The notes under the pieces: generated by a model | Told to the model about the DNA's origin: nothing | The model's database searches: none | Seen by the model: the letters and a program-made list of their open reading frames with translations, nothing else | In this document: positions 17,990 to 25,722 of the stretch, piece after piece | Layout of the letters: each line of letters opens with the position of its first letter | Numbering within the stretch: position 1 is the stretch's first letter | Origin: JBLWXV01 sp048267245 | GTDB taxonomy: Bacteria; Bdellovibrionota; Bacteriovoracia; Bacteriovoracales; Bacteriovoracaceae | Assembly (NCBI GenBank): GCA_048267245.1 | Contig: JBLWXV010000001.1 | Location: 1,488,001 to 1,552,000, forward strand | DNA length: 64,000 nt | Direction of reading: 5' to 3' | Program-made: the position numbers and the translations under genes

Positions 17990-19805
17990 AAAAAATCGTT
18001 TTCAAAGAAGGGCTTCGGCCCTTCTTTTTTTTGCGCTTACTCTGACCTATAGTTCCTGCTCCTCAGGGCCCGAACCTCGCGTTCTCAGTCCAAAAGAAGA
18101 ACAGGCGATTAAGGATTCACTGGGAAGTCTCAAGTCTCTAGAGACGCCTAAGAATTTGGTTAAACTCAATCCCGGTCCCTCTAAAAAATCTGTGTCCTTT
18201 GTGGAATCAAAGGCGAACTATGGACTTGGACCTTTGGTGGCCACCAATCTAAGTCTTGGAGACCTCGATGGGGATGGTCATCTTGATCTCATCTCGGCGC
18301 CCTTTATCCTTGGGCCACCAGAGTTTTGGAGATTTAATCCAAAGCTTAAAAAATTTGAAAAAATGGCCGAGCTCCCGCTTAGCTCAATTCCCCGCGCTCA
18401 TTTCTACGCCATAGAAGACCTCGATCGCGATGGAGTGAATGACATTATCGTGGGAATGATGAATCAAAAGAGTGAGCTCTCATCCAAGCCCATAACTTTC
18501 TATCAAGGCATCAAGCGCGCTGAGGGCGTCTTCTTTCAAGAAGTTCCAGACTTCTTTCCTAGTGATATCCTCGCTACCAGCAGTATCTCGATGAATGATA
18601 TCGATCTCGATGGAAAACTTGATCTCTTTGTTTCAAATTGGTTTGATTCTAAGGGAACTGGCAAGCACGAGCGCGATCGCGTCTATCACCAAAGAGATGG
18701 AAAGTTCGTGAATATCTCGCAGGTATTAGAAGGAGAGAACGAGTATCGCCGCGATCAGGAGATCTATCCGAATGCAGTACCAAGTATTGGCGTGAGTTCT
18801 TGTGACGTTGATCAAAATGGATTCGCCGACTTTCTCACTACTTCAACGAGTGGATTTTCCAATAAGATGTGGCTTAATCTCTCCGATTCGAGCAACGGTT
18901 TTCGTCGCTTAAGAGATTATGGAGCGGAGAGTGGCTTTGCTTCAGATATCGATGGGAAATTTGATATTCGCGGCGGCGGTAATTCTTTTGCTGCCGGTTG
19001 TGTCGATTATAATAACAACGGTTTTCTCGATATTTTCTTGGGCGAGCTCTCACACTCCCACGACCAAAGCATCCGCGATCGCTCCTCTTTCCTCACGAAT
19101 ACTGGCAAGGGTTTTCCGCCATCGTTTTTAAGAACAGAGTATGACCGAGCACTCCCTGCCCAGAGTTGGTCGCAACTTGATCGCCGGGTGGTCTTTGCCG
19201 ACTTCAATCTCGATGGGCTCGTAGATATGTTGGTTGAAAACACCGGCTTTCCCCCTGCAACAAGACTGCTTCTTTTTAAGCAAGAGAGCGACCACTCCTT
19301 CACTGAAGTTGGAGCAGAGTGGGGCATCGATATTGTGAACCCAAGCTCTGTGGTTGTCTCAGACATTAATAACGATGGAAAACCCGATATTTTGGTGGGG
19401 CAGAATTCGCTTCGAACCGACGAGTTCAAAGAAAATTTCTATCTCTTTATCAATCAACTTGATACCGGAAAAAATAGAGGTCTAAAAATTTATCTACAAG
19501 GTCGAAGCGCCAATCCCTCGGCCAGAGGATCGCTTGTAAAAGTTGTGACGAGTGAGTCTACCCAGACGCGTTGGTATGATAACTTTAGTGGTATGATGCC
19601 TGCCCAGGAGAGTGACTACCTCATTTTTGGCCTAGGAACTCAGCGCGCTCAAAGCATCGAAGTCACTTGGCCATACCTGCCAAAGCAAGCGCGAAGGCCA
19701 GCTCCAAAAAAGTACGACCTTAAAAAGTTTAAACTAAGCGCCCATCAGACCTTGACCCTCTGTGAGTCTGGACCAATTCTCCTAGGCAAAAAGAAGTGCC
19801 CCTAA
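17958..19805 (+). CDS. FG-GAP/VCBS-repeat lipoprotein with C-terminal ASPIC/UnbV domain
   Basis: The product is about 615 aa. The N-terminus has basic residues, the hydrophobic run ALLFFALTLTYSSC and a candidate lipobox Cys. At least seven FG-GAP/VCBS repeats follow, each with a DxDxDG-type calcium loop (for example DLDGDGHLDL, DLDRDGVNDI, DIDLDGKLDL, DYNNNGFLDI, DFNLDGLVDM, DINNDGKPDI), predicting a beta-propeller. The C-terminus (RGLKIYLQG to IEVTWPY) matches an ASPIC/UnbV domain as in CRTAC1-like proteins. The start is uncertain: GTG 17937, ATG 17940 and ATG 17958 all overlap the preceding gene's 3' end, and all read through its terminator. It is probably a surface or periplasmic calcium-binding protein; the ligand is unknown. 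Confidence 0.85.
   Translation: MGTVLISSTSKKNRFQRRASALLFFALTLTYSSCSSGPEPRVLSPKEEQAIKDSLGSLKSLETPKNLVKLNPGPSKKSVSFVESKANYGLGPLVATNLSLGDLDGDGHLDLISAPFILGPPEFWRFNPKLKKFEKMAELPLSSIPRAHFYAIEDLDRDGVNDIIVGMMNQKSELSSKPITFYQGIKRAEGVFFQEVPDFFPSDILATSSISMNDIDLDGKLDLFVSNWFDSKGTGKHERDRVYHQRDGKFVNISQVLEGENEYRRDQEIYPNAVPSIGVSSCDVDQNGFADFLTTSTSGFSNKMWLNLSDSSNGFRRLRDYGAESGFASDIDGKFDIRGGGNSFAAGCVDYNNNGFLDIFLGELSHSHDQSIRDRSSFLTNTGKGFPPSFLRTEYDRALPAQSWSQLDRRVVFADFNLDGLVDMLVENTGFPPATRLLLFKQESDHSFTEVGAEWGIDIVNPSSVVVSDINNDGKPDILVGQNSLRTDEFKENFYLFINQLDTGKNRGLKIYLQGRSANPSARGSLVKVVTSESTQTRWYDNFSGMMPAQESDYLIFGLGTQRAQSIEVTWPYLPKQARRPAPKKYDLKKFKLSAHQTLTLCESGPILLGKKKCP
18004..18032 (+). terminator. Intrinsic terminator of the acyl-CoA dehydrogenase gene, inside the next ORF
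   Basis: AAAGAAGGGC (18004-18013), loop TTCG, and GCCCTTCTTT (18018-18027) form a perfect 10-bp stem with a UUCG tetraloop, running into an uninterrupted T tract to 18032. It is 15 bp after the acyl-CoA dehydrogenase stop. The same bases encode the Arg-Arg-Ala-Ser-Ala-Leu-Leu-Phe-Phe part of the downstream lipoprotein signal peptide. Confidence 0.85.
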
Positions 19806-19808
19806 AAA

Positions 19809-19836
19809 ACAAAGGCCCTCAGATGAGGGCCCTTGT
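19809..19836. terminator. Bidirectional intrinsic terminator
   Basis: ACAAAGGCCCTC (19809-19820), loop AGAT, and GAGGGCCCTTGT (19825-19836) form a 12-bp stem with one mismatch. It is preceded by A6 and followed by CTTTT. It lies between the convergent FG-GAP gene (ends 19805) and the small secreted protein gene (ends 19871 on the minus strand), so it can serve both. Confidence 0.8.
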
Positions 19837-19870
19837 CTTTTGGGGAGAAAAAGCATGAAAAGGAGAAACT

Positions 19871-20110
19871 TCACGGCGACTGGGCTTCCAGTCTGCGAAG
19901 ACTTGATTTTAGTGCTGCTGGCATTCGATCCTCATCGGATAGTTCTGCCTTTTGGGATTGATAGTGATAAGGACTCACTTCTTCAATCGCGTTATCGTTT
20001 TCAACTCGTTCGGCGTTTCCTCTAGAACTCTCACTGGCCCATAATAATGAAGTCGAAAAGAGTGTTAGGAGGAGCGCGGCGATGAGCGAATTTTTCACAT
20101 GTAATCTCAT
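19871..20110 (-). CDS. Small secreted protein of unknown function
   Basis: The product is 79 aa with a clear Sec signal peptide (KNSLIAALLLTLFSTSLLWA, cleavage expected after WAS or WA) and a short, charged mature part of about 53 residues without cysteines. An excellent ribosome site, AGGAGG, lies 4 nt before the ATG, which supports the gene being real. No family is recognised. The leader carries a perfect 7-bp hairpin (20133-20151) just upstream of the ribosome site. It shares a bidirectional terminator with the FG-GAP gene. Confidence 0.7.
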   Translation of the reverse strand: MRLHVKNSLIAALLLTLFSTSLLWASESSRGNAERVENDNAIEEVSPYHYQSQKAELSDEDRMPAALKSSLRRLEAQSP

Positions 20111-20132
20111 ACGACCTCCTGCTTTCAGTTGC

Positions 20133-20151
20133 GGGAGCTCTTCTAGCTCCC
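20133..20151 (-). promoter_or_regulatory. Hairpin in the leader of the small secreted protein gene
   Basis: GGGAGCT (20133-20139), loop CTTCT, and AGCTCCC (20145-20151) form a perfect stem located 12 nt before the AGGAGG ribosome site of the minus-strand gene starting at 20110. A second inverted repeat, TTTGTC/GACAAA with an 8-nt loop, lies about 45 bp further upstream. There is no T tract, so it is more likely an mRNA leader structure than a terminator. Confidence 0.45.
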
Positions 20152-20251
20152 TTGAAGCTATCTTCGCAAAAATTTAGGTTGGAGTTGTCATCCCTTTGTC
20201 AAAACAAAGACAAATTTCGCTACATGTAAATGTGTTTTAGTTAGAAGAATT

Positions 20252-21052
20252 CTAGGAGGACTGAATAACGTCAAGAAGCTCTCTAATAGGCGCCGGATGG
20301 CTTCTAAAATTTAAAGTTGAGAGATAAATTTCAGAGTGATTTTGTCCAGGAAGTTCACTGACGGTGAGACCATGGCCTTTTCTGAGCACGTGATCGGGCA
20401 CTACGGCAATTCCTACGCCGCTAGAGACTAGACCCACGATGGCAGAAATGGACTCAACACTCACGATGAATTCACTGCGCTTTTTTGAAAGTTCAAAGAG
20501 GTGGTCACCCTCGCCAAAGACAATCCAGCGCTCTTCGTGAAGCTTGCGCTTATTGAGTTCGCCCTTAGAGATGAGCACGAGTTTTTCATCAAAGAGTTTC
20601 AAACTTGTGACGAGTTCTGATTGAATATTTTCGGTGGAGAAAATAGCATCGTACTTTCCTTCTTCAATACCTACGCGCAACTCAGGCTGATCTTCAATGC
20701 GAATATTGAGATTGCGGTTGTATTTTTTGTAGTAGCGCACGACGATCGGGAGAAACCAATTCTTAAGAAGACCGCTCAGGATGCCGACGCTCAAAGGTCT
20801 ACGATCTTCCTTTTGAAAGATGTCGCTCGCCATGCGGTCAAAGTGAGAAGCAGCTGCAAAGAGTTCTTCTCCTTTGTGGGTGAGAATGATCTTCTTTGAA
20901 CTTCTAATAATGAGCTCTTCGCCAAGGGTTTCTTCGAGCAGCTTAATCTGTCTACTGACAGCAGACTGGGCGATGCTCAGGGCTTCGGCCGCCTTAGAGA
21001 AACTTTCAAATTGAGCTGTGAGAAGAAACGCCTTGAGGTAGCGATAGTCCAT
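20252..21052 (-). CDS. LysR-family transcriptional regulator
   Basis: The product is 266 aa, somewhat shorter than usual LysR proteins (about 300). The N-terminal winged helix is classical: YLKAFLLTAQFESFSKAAEAL, then IAQSAVSRQIKLLEETLGEELI. The C-terminal half is a periplasmic-binding-protein-like effector domain (from about residue 90), with the second subdomain including VGLVSSGVGIAVVPDHVL. The start ATG overlaps the stop of the upstream A-type carrier-like gene by one base (TAATG). The regulator is therefore made from the same mRNA, which suggests a functional link to Fe-S or redox status. The effector is unknown. Confidence 0.93.
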   Translation of the reverse strand: MDYRYLKAFLLTAQFESFSKAAEALSIAQSAVSRQIKLLEETLGEELIIRSSKKIILTHKGEELFAAASHFDRMASDIFQKEDRRPLSVGILSGLLKNWFLPIVVRYYKKYNRNLNIRIEDQPELRVGIEEGKYDAIFSTENIQSELVTSLKLFDEKLVLISKGELNKRKLHEERWIVFGEGDHLFELSKKRSEFIVSVESISAIVGLVSSGVGIAVVPDHVLRKGHGLTVSELPGQNHSEIYLSTLNFRSHPAPIRELLDVIQSS

Positions 21053-21480
21053 TACTGTGGGCCCTTGGATGATTTTTGCGGTGGAGTGAGCTCTGGATTT
21101 TTGCGCCAGAATTTTTTAAAAAATTGATCCTGATTTGGATTTACTATGACAAAGCCCTCGGCATCTTGATCAAAGTCTTGAATAAAGTCGATTGAGATCT
21201 CTTGGCAGTAGTAGGCGCAGAATGGGTCCATTGCAACGATGAGGTTGCCATCAATATTTGGGGTAAGGGCGTTAAAATCGTCGGCCCAGGGCAGGGTGAA
21301 GCCAGCCTCGTAAGTGAAGCCATCGCACTCCTTGCCAGCAATGCCAATGCGAAACACTTTGCCTTCAAGAGTGGGGTCATTTTCTAGAATGAGTGCCATT
21401 TGTGACCACGCGCGCTCAGTAAAGAGGGCGGTGGGCCTTGAAATTTGTGATGCGTCTACCTGTGAGGTCTTAAAGGCCAT
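21052..21480 (-). CDS. HesB/IscA-type A-type carrier homologue lacking the C-terminal CxC
   Basis: The product is 142 aa. The fold signature is visible: FTERAWSQMALIL, IGIAGKECDGFTYEAGF (the equivalent of the G-G-C-S-G region, Cys52), DPFCAYYCQEISIDFI, and GFVIVNPNQ. Canonical IscA/ErpA proteins continue NPN...CGCG with two cluster-binding cysteines. Here the sequence runs NPNQDQFFKKFW with no cysteine. Two other cysteines (Cys88 and Cys92, FCAYYC) occur in the DPxS.YL region instead. It may bind iron or a cluster differently, or have lost carrier function. It is coupled to the LysR gene by a TAATG overlap. Confidence 0.8.
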   Translation of the reverse strand: MAFKTSQVDASQISRPTALFTERAWSQMALILENDPTLEGKVFRIGIAGKECDGFTYEAGFTLPWADDFNALTPNIDGNLIVAMDPFCAYYCQEISIDFIQDFDQDAEGFVIVNPNQDQFFKKFWRKNPELTPPQKSSKGPQ

Positions 21481-21579
21481 TGTATTTCCCGGTGCCTATC
21501 AGTTTCATAGTTGAGTAAGGCTTGATATGATGCCAGCGCTATATATACCCTAAGTTTTAACCTCGCTCAAGGAAGTCCT

Positions 21580-23298
21580 ATGAAGCTTACATACCAACTA
21601 AAAATCGAGAATCCGGCCCTACACATGGCGCAGATTAAGATTGAGGCGGAGCGCCCATCGGGAGCGCAGACCCTCGATTTCTTTATGCCAAGCTGGTCTC
21701 CAGGCTCCTATCTGATGAGAGAGTACTCGCGCCACGTCCAGCGCTTTGTTGCTCAAAGCGAAACTGGTGAGCCCATTTACTTTGAACAAATTAAAAAGGG
21801 TGTGTGGCGCTTGGATTGGTCAAAGTCTGAGCTTAAATCAAAGTCATCTAAGTTTTCTGTGGGCTATGAAGTCTACTGTCATGAAGTATCGGTGAGAACT
21901 TCTTATATTGATGAATCGCACGCCTTCTTGCATGGCCCGACTCTCTTCATGGGCGTGCTCGGTCAAGAGATGAATGATCCAGAACTCACAGTGAAGTTTC
22001 CTCCACTTTGGAGCAAGCTCACCACTGGCCTTAAAGATATCTCACCTTCAAGGGAAGTGTTTCGCTATACGGCCCCCAATTACGATATCCTGATCGATAC
22101 ACCCATTGAACTGGGTTGCCACGAGACAGATGGATTTATGTGCGAAGGTAAGCCCCATGAGCTTGCTTTTTACGGAGAGACTCTTCCTCATAAGGAAGAT
22201 CTCAAAAAGGATATCCAGACTATCGTAGAAACAGTTTCTAAGACGATGAAGTCAATGCCCTATGATAAATACACATTTATCACCCACTTCATGCCCGGAA
22301 TTTACGGCGGTCTTGAGCACTCAAATTCTACTGCGCTTCACTTTGATTCAGCGAGACTCTCTGAGCGCAAGGGATATGTGCAGTGGCTTGAACTCGTTGC
22401 CCACGAGTACTTTCACACTTGGAACGTAAAGCGCATCCGCCCTAAAGAGCTTGGCCCCTTTGACTACCTCAATGAAGGCTACACGCGCATGCACTGGCTA
22501 ACCGAGGGACTTACCTCGTTTATGGATCAGTTGCTCGTTTTGCGCGCGGGTTTGATGACTCTTACTGAGTATGCCGAGGCCCAAAAGGACAACCTCGCTC
22601 GCTACTACGATACCCCCGGAAAGAAGTTTCACAGTCTTGAAGACTCGAGTTTCAATGCTTGGATCAAGCTCTATCGCCCTGATGAGAACTCTACTAACTC
22701 ATCGATTAGCTACTACCTCAAAGGTGGACTCGTCTTTACCGCACTTCACTCTCTGCTCCTGCCCAAGGGCAAGGGAATCGATGATCTTCTGGGTCTGCTT
22801 TGGGCCCGTTATGAAGAAAATCCGGCAGAGGGTATGGAAGCTCACGAAGTCTACGCTATGGTCGAGTCTCTTGGTGGGGCCGAAGTTAGAGCGCGCTTTG
22901 AAACCATGATCACGACCACCGAAGATATTGACTTTGAAGCCGTCTATAAGGGCTTTGGAATGAGTCTTGAGTGGGAGCGACCAGAAACTCCCTACCTCGG
23001 TGTGGCCACAAAAACAGAGGGAGATCGCGTGATCATTGATCGCGTGACGCTAGATTCACCTGCCAGTGCAAGTGGACTCAATGCGGGCGACGAGGTGATT
23101 AGTGTTAACGGACAGCGCTTGCTCTCAAGCTCGTGGGATAAATTCTTAAAGATCGCCATGAAAGATACACGCTATACCGTGACTGTTGCTAGACTCGGCA
23201 GACTTGAGAATGTGTCAGTGATGTTTGGGGATGCTCCTAAGAAGCTCAAGAGCGTAAAAATTGAGGATGAAGCCCTCGCCAAAAAGGTCTTACTTTAA
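21580..23298 (+). CDS. M61-family metallopeptidase with C-terminal PDZ domain
   Basis: The product is 572 aa. An N-terminal beta-rich domain (FFMPSWSPGSYLMREYSRHV) precedes a gluzincin catalytic core with HEYFH at 275-279 and the third ligand Glu at about 309 (WLTEGLTSF). A PDZ domain follows at about residues 470-545 (ITLDSPASASG-type loop and GDEVISVNGQRL). This is the glycyl-aminopeptidase-like M61 family. There is no signal peptide, so it is probably cytoplasmic unless exported differently. AAGGAAG lies 6 nt before the ATG. Substrates are unknown. Confidence 0.92.
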   Translation: MKLTYQLKIENPALHMAQIKIEAERPSGAQTLDFFMPSWSPGSYLMREYSRHVQRFVAQSETGEPIYFEQIKKGVWRLDWSKSELKSKSSKFSVGYEVYCHEVSVRTSYIDESHAFLHGPTLFMGVLGQEMNDPELTVKFPPLWSKLTTGLKDISPSREVFRYTAPNYDILIDTPIELGCHETDGFMCEGKPHELAFYGETLPHKEDLKKDIQTIVETVSKTMKSMPYDKYTFITHFMPGIYGGLEHSNSTALHFDSARLSERKGYVQWLELVAHEYFHTWNVKRIRPKELGPFDYLNEGYTRMHWLTEGLTSFMDQLLVLRAGLMTLTEYAEAQKDNLARYYDTPGKKFHSLEDSSFNAWIKLYRPDENSTNSSISYYLKGGLVFTALHSLLLPKGKGIDDLLGLLWARYEENPAEGMEAHEVYAMVESLGGAEVRARFETMITTTEDIDFEAVYKGFGMSLEWERPETPYLGVATKTEGDRVIIDRVTLDSPASASGLNAGDEVISVNGQRLLSSSWDKFLKIAMKDTRYTVTVARLGRLENVSVMFGDAPKKLKSVKIEDEALAKKVLL

Positions 23299-23305
23299 AT
23301 CAATG

Positions 23306-23340
23306 AGAGGGCTAGCTAAAGTCGCTATCGCTGGCCCTCT
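23306..23340. terminator. Hairpin between M61 peptidase gene and TIGR02147 gene
   Basis: AGAGGGCTAGC (23306-23316) pairs with GCTGGCCCTCT (23330-23340), with one T/G mismatch and a 13-nt loop. It lies 8 bp after the peptidase stop and overlaps the last codons of the convergent minus-strand gene. The T tract is poor on the plus strand (TCATATCT), so termination efficiency is uncertain. Confidence 0.5.
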
Positions 23341-24118
23341 TCATATCTAAGCTATCCACTGCACTGAGAATGAAGAGTGGAATATTCCCATCATAACTTG
23401 GGTCATTTAAAACCTTAACGATATCACTCATTGCCTTTCTGGCAATGGCGAGCACTTTCTCGCGCCCCTGTGCATTGACTGAGTTTGAAGCATTGTAGAA
23501 GAGATTGTCTTTGACGCCACCAGGGTGGGGGGCGGTCTTAATAAAATTTGCCGTCAATTTAAAGTGATCAACAAAATGATCTAATCCAAGGGTGAAGCCT
23601 TCATTTTTGGTGTGGTAAAAGCCAGCACTTTCATAGAGAAGATCTGAGTCAATCAATTCCTTTAAATGCCTCTCGCTATGGGCCCCAAGTAGTTCGAGGA
23701 TTTTTCTCTTGCTCACTCCGCGAGTGTTAGCGGCGAGTTTGTAGATTAGGTACTTACTGGGTTCGGCCAGGGACTGACTGAGTTCAGGACTATAGGTATA
23801 GTTACCACCTGAATTATCAAACACTCCAAATTTTAATTTAAGATAGTCTCCGATTGGGCCTGGGTAGGCTTCGATCAGCTCTTTGATGCCCGATTTTTTA
23901 CTAATGGCACTTAGGATGTCGACGATCGTAGTCTCTGTTGGAAGCGTTTTAATTTGTCCACTGTAGATTCGGCGAAGAGTGGGCTCGCTAATGCGGCATT
24001 TTTTTGCCAGGGCATTTAAACTTATCGCTGGATAGCGCTCAAAGTAATCCCTTAAGAGCGCGACTAGGCGTTCTTTGAGATCATCTCTTTGAATGGGGGT
24101 GAGCTGTTGCTGACCCAT
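23312..24118 (-). CDS. TIGR02147/DUF4423-family protein (putative transcriptional regulator)
   Basis: The product is 268 aa. The N-terminus has a helix-turn-helix (ISLNALAKKCRISEPTLRRIYSG). It is followed by the family's middle region and a C-terminal domain with KAMSDIVKVLNDPS and IPLFILSAV, typical of TIGR02147 proteins, which are multiplied in Fibrobacter and Bdellovibrio-like bacteria. The family is thought to be regulatory, but this rests on the HTH rather than on biochemistry. AGGAG lies 4 nt before the ATG. It follows a secreted-protein gene by 13 bp, suggesting an operon. The start could not lie further upstream without overlapping that gene. Confidence 0.8.
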   Translation of the reverse strand: MGQQQLTPIQRDDLKERLVALLRDYFERYPAISLNALAKKCRISEPTLRRIYSGQIKTLPTETTIVDILSAISKKSGIKELIEAYPGPIGDYLKLKFGVFDNSGGNYTYSPELSQSLAEPSKYLIYKLAANTRGVSKRKILELLGAHSERHLKELIDSDLLYESAGFYHTKNEGFTLGLDHFVDHFKLTANFIKTAPHPGGVKDNLFYNASNSVNAQGREKVLAIARKAMSDIVKVLNDPSYDGNIPLFILSAVDSLDMKRASDSDFS

Positions 24119-24131
24119 CTCACTCCTAGCG

Positions 24132-25076
24132 TTAACGGTTAAGACAGTTAATATTAATTAAGCTTTTTGGGATCTCTCTTTCTCCACTCAAGTAGCGCTC
24201 AAGGTGGTGAGGTATTCCAAATCTACGAGTTTGAATAAAATTTAAGTCACTAAAAGACATCTGGTTAATATTTAAGCGCACACTTAGTCTTCCTGAATCG
24301 ATCTCTCTGCCACTTCCAGTGAGCTCCCCTCCATCAAGGGTGCGGCCACTACCGGTGAGTTCACCTCCAAGAGCTTCAAGGTATGGGGTGACTTCAACTG
24401 GGACGATCTCACCTTGCTGACAGTTGGGAGAGGTGTACCACAGAGTGGCACTAGACATAGACTTACTGCTTTTTGAACGATCATGTTGGTAGCCACTTCC
24501 ACTTGAAACTTGCTCTAGACTCCAAGCTTCTGCGTCAATGAGCTCAATTCCCTTTTGTAGGAGGGCCCCGTAGACGAGTGCCTCTTGCGGGTCTGCCTTT
24601 CGCTCGGTGATCAGCGGGGCAGGCTCTGTGATTAAGCTTTCACTGCAGGCGGGAATATCAAAGAGGTAGGCTTCTTTTAGAGTGTCTCCACGGTAGATCT
24701 CAACCTTGTGTGAGTGCACTTGAGTGCGATTTACTTTGGTGAAAAACCGCCCGCTATTAAGCTCCAGTCTTTCGACCTCTAGAATTGGCATCTTTAAGAA
24801 GTATTCTCGCTTAAATGAGTCGCCACAATTGGCAAAGGCAACACGCTCCCCACGCTTAAACTCTTGGCACACTTTGCGGATGGGATTAATTGGGCGGATA
24901 TATCCCTTCTCAAAGCAATGATCGAGGGTACTGACCTGATATCCAAGTTTGTAGTAGACATAGGGGGCTTCAGTGATAGTAGCAAAGCGCGCGCCCAGGG
25001 CAGGACAGGCCAAAAGTGTGGCGATAGTGGCAATAAAGAGGAGGGGGAGAAATTTCTCTTTTAGGCTGCTAAGCAT
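24132..25076 (-). CDS. Secreted or lipid-anchored cysteine-containing protein of unknown function
   Basis: The product is 314 aa from the ATG at 25076, which has AAGGA 6-7 nt upstream; a TTG 15 bp earlier is a weaker start. The N-terminus is an export signal (FLPLLFIATIATLLACPALGA). Cleavage could follow ALGA, or LLAC could act as a lipobox. The first 130 mature residues share spacing with the 162-aa protein encoded at 25234-25722 (AP.., C...E.G, C..F.RG, V.IYR, F.IPAC). Near residue 265 the 12-residue unit GGELTGSGR.(L/I)D is tandemly repeated. The family is unknown. It is co-directional with the TIGR02147 gene. Confidence 0.75.
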   Translation of the reverse strand: MLSSLKEKFLPLLFIATIATLLACPALGARFATITEAPYVYYKLGYQVSTLDHCFEKGYIRPINPIRKVCQEFKRGERVAFANCGDSFKREYFLKMPILEVERLELNSGRFFTKVNRTQVHSHKVEIYRGDTLKEAYLFDIPACSESLITEPAPLITERKADPQEALVYGALLQKGIELIDAEAWSLEQVSSGSGYQHDRSKSSKSMSSATLWYTSPNCQQGEIVPVEVTPYLEALGGELTGSGRTLDGGELTGSGREIDSGRLSVRLNINQMSFSDLNFIQTRRFGIPHHLERYLSGEREIPKSLININCLNR

Positions 25077-25189
25077 TAATAATCCTTTCAAAGAGATCTA
25101 CCTAGATGGGGACAAGGCAGTCAATTCTTTTGCCAAGGCGCTTGGCGAAGTCAGCTTGTCAGCGCCAAAGCCTGCATTTTTTACAGGCA

Positions 25190-25220
25190 CTGGTGGGTGA
25201 GGCTTGACCTCATCCACCAG
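25190..25220. terminator. Strong hairpin between two secreted-protein genes
   Basis: CTGGTGGGTGAGG (25190-25202), loop CTTGA, and CCTCATCCACCAG (25208-25220) form a 13-bp stem with one G/T wobble position. It starts 14 bp after the end of the minus-strand gene at 25234. A smaller hairpin, GCCTG/CAGGC around a run of A or T, follows at 25170-25188. Neither strand has a long T tract directly after the large stem, so it may be an mRNA-stabilising or Rho-assisted 3' end. Confidence 0.55.
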
Positions 25221-25233
25221 TAGGACCGTTTAA

Positions 25234-25722
25234 TTACTTACAGCTTGGAATTGAGAAGCTCTTAGTGAAGGCCGGGAAGTTTGAGTGATCGCCACCACGA
25301 CGTGAAGTGAATACTTCAATTTCGTAATCGAGGGCTTCAGTCTTTGTGTATGTTCTGTACTCTACACACTCGTGGTCTCCACCTTGATTTCTGTAGCGAG
25401 CACAATACTTGGCTTCATAAGTGCGCTCTTTTTTAAGAGTGATAGTTTTTTCTGCCACACAAACGTGATCATCTCCACGACGTGCCCATTTTGTACACTG
25501 CTTGAATTTTCCTCCCTCGAGAATTTCAACACCGTTCTCTTCTGTATGGCAGATGCCAAAAACAGGAACGAATACTGATCCGCCTTGGAAAGTAATTTTA
25601 GGAGCGTTGACGTAGAGGCCAGGTGATCTTCTGATCTTTGACCAAGATGAGTTTTCATCTACACGTGCTTGTGAAGCAAAAGAAACGAGAGCGAGTGCCA
25701 TGATGGCGATGAACTTTTTCAT
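25234..25722 (-). CDS. Secreted cysteine-containing protein of unknown function
   Basis: The product is 162 aa with a Sec signal peptide (FIAIMALALVSFASQA) and a strong ribosome site (AAGGAG, 5 nt). The mature protein has six or more cysteines (GICHTE, KQCTKW, HVCVAE, KYCARY, HECVEY, IPSCK). GGDH or GDDH motifs recur (RGDDHVC, QGGDHEC, RGGDHSN), suggesting an internal duplication with disulfides. Its order of motifs resembles the 314-aa neighbour downstream. No known family. It is probably periplasmic, outer-membrane associated, or a T2SS substrate. Confidence 0.75.
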   Translation of the reverse strand: MKKFIAIMALALVSFASQARVDENSSWSKIRRSPGLYVNAPKITFQGGSVFVPVFGICHTEENGVEILEGGKFKQCTKWARRGDDHVCVAEKTITLKKERTYEAKYCARYRNQGGDHECVEYRTYTKTEALDYEIEVFTSRRGGDHSNFPAFTKSFSIPSCK

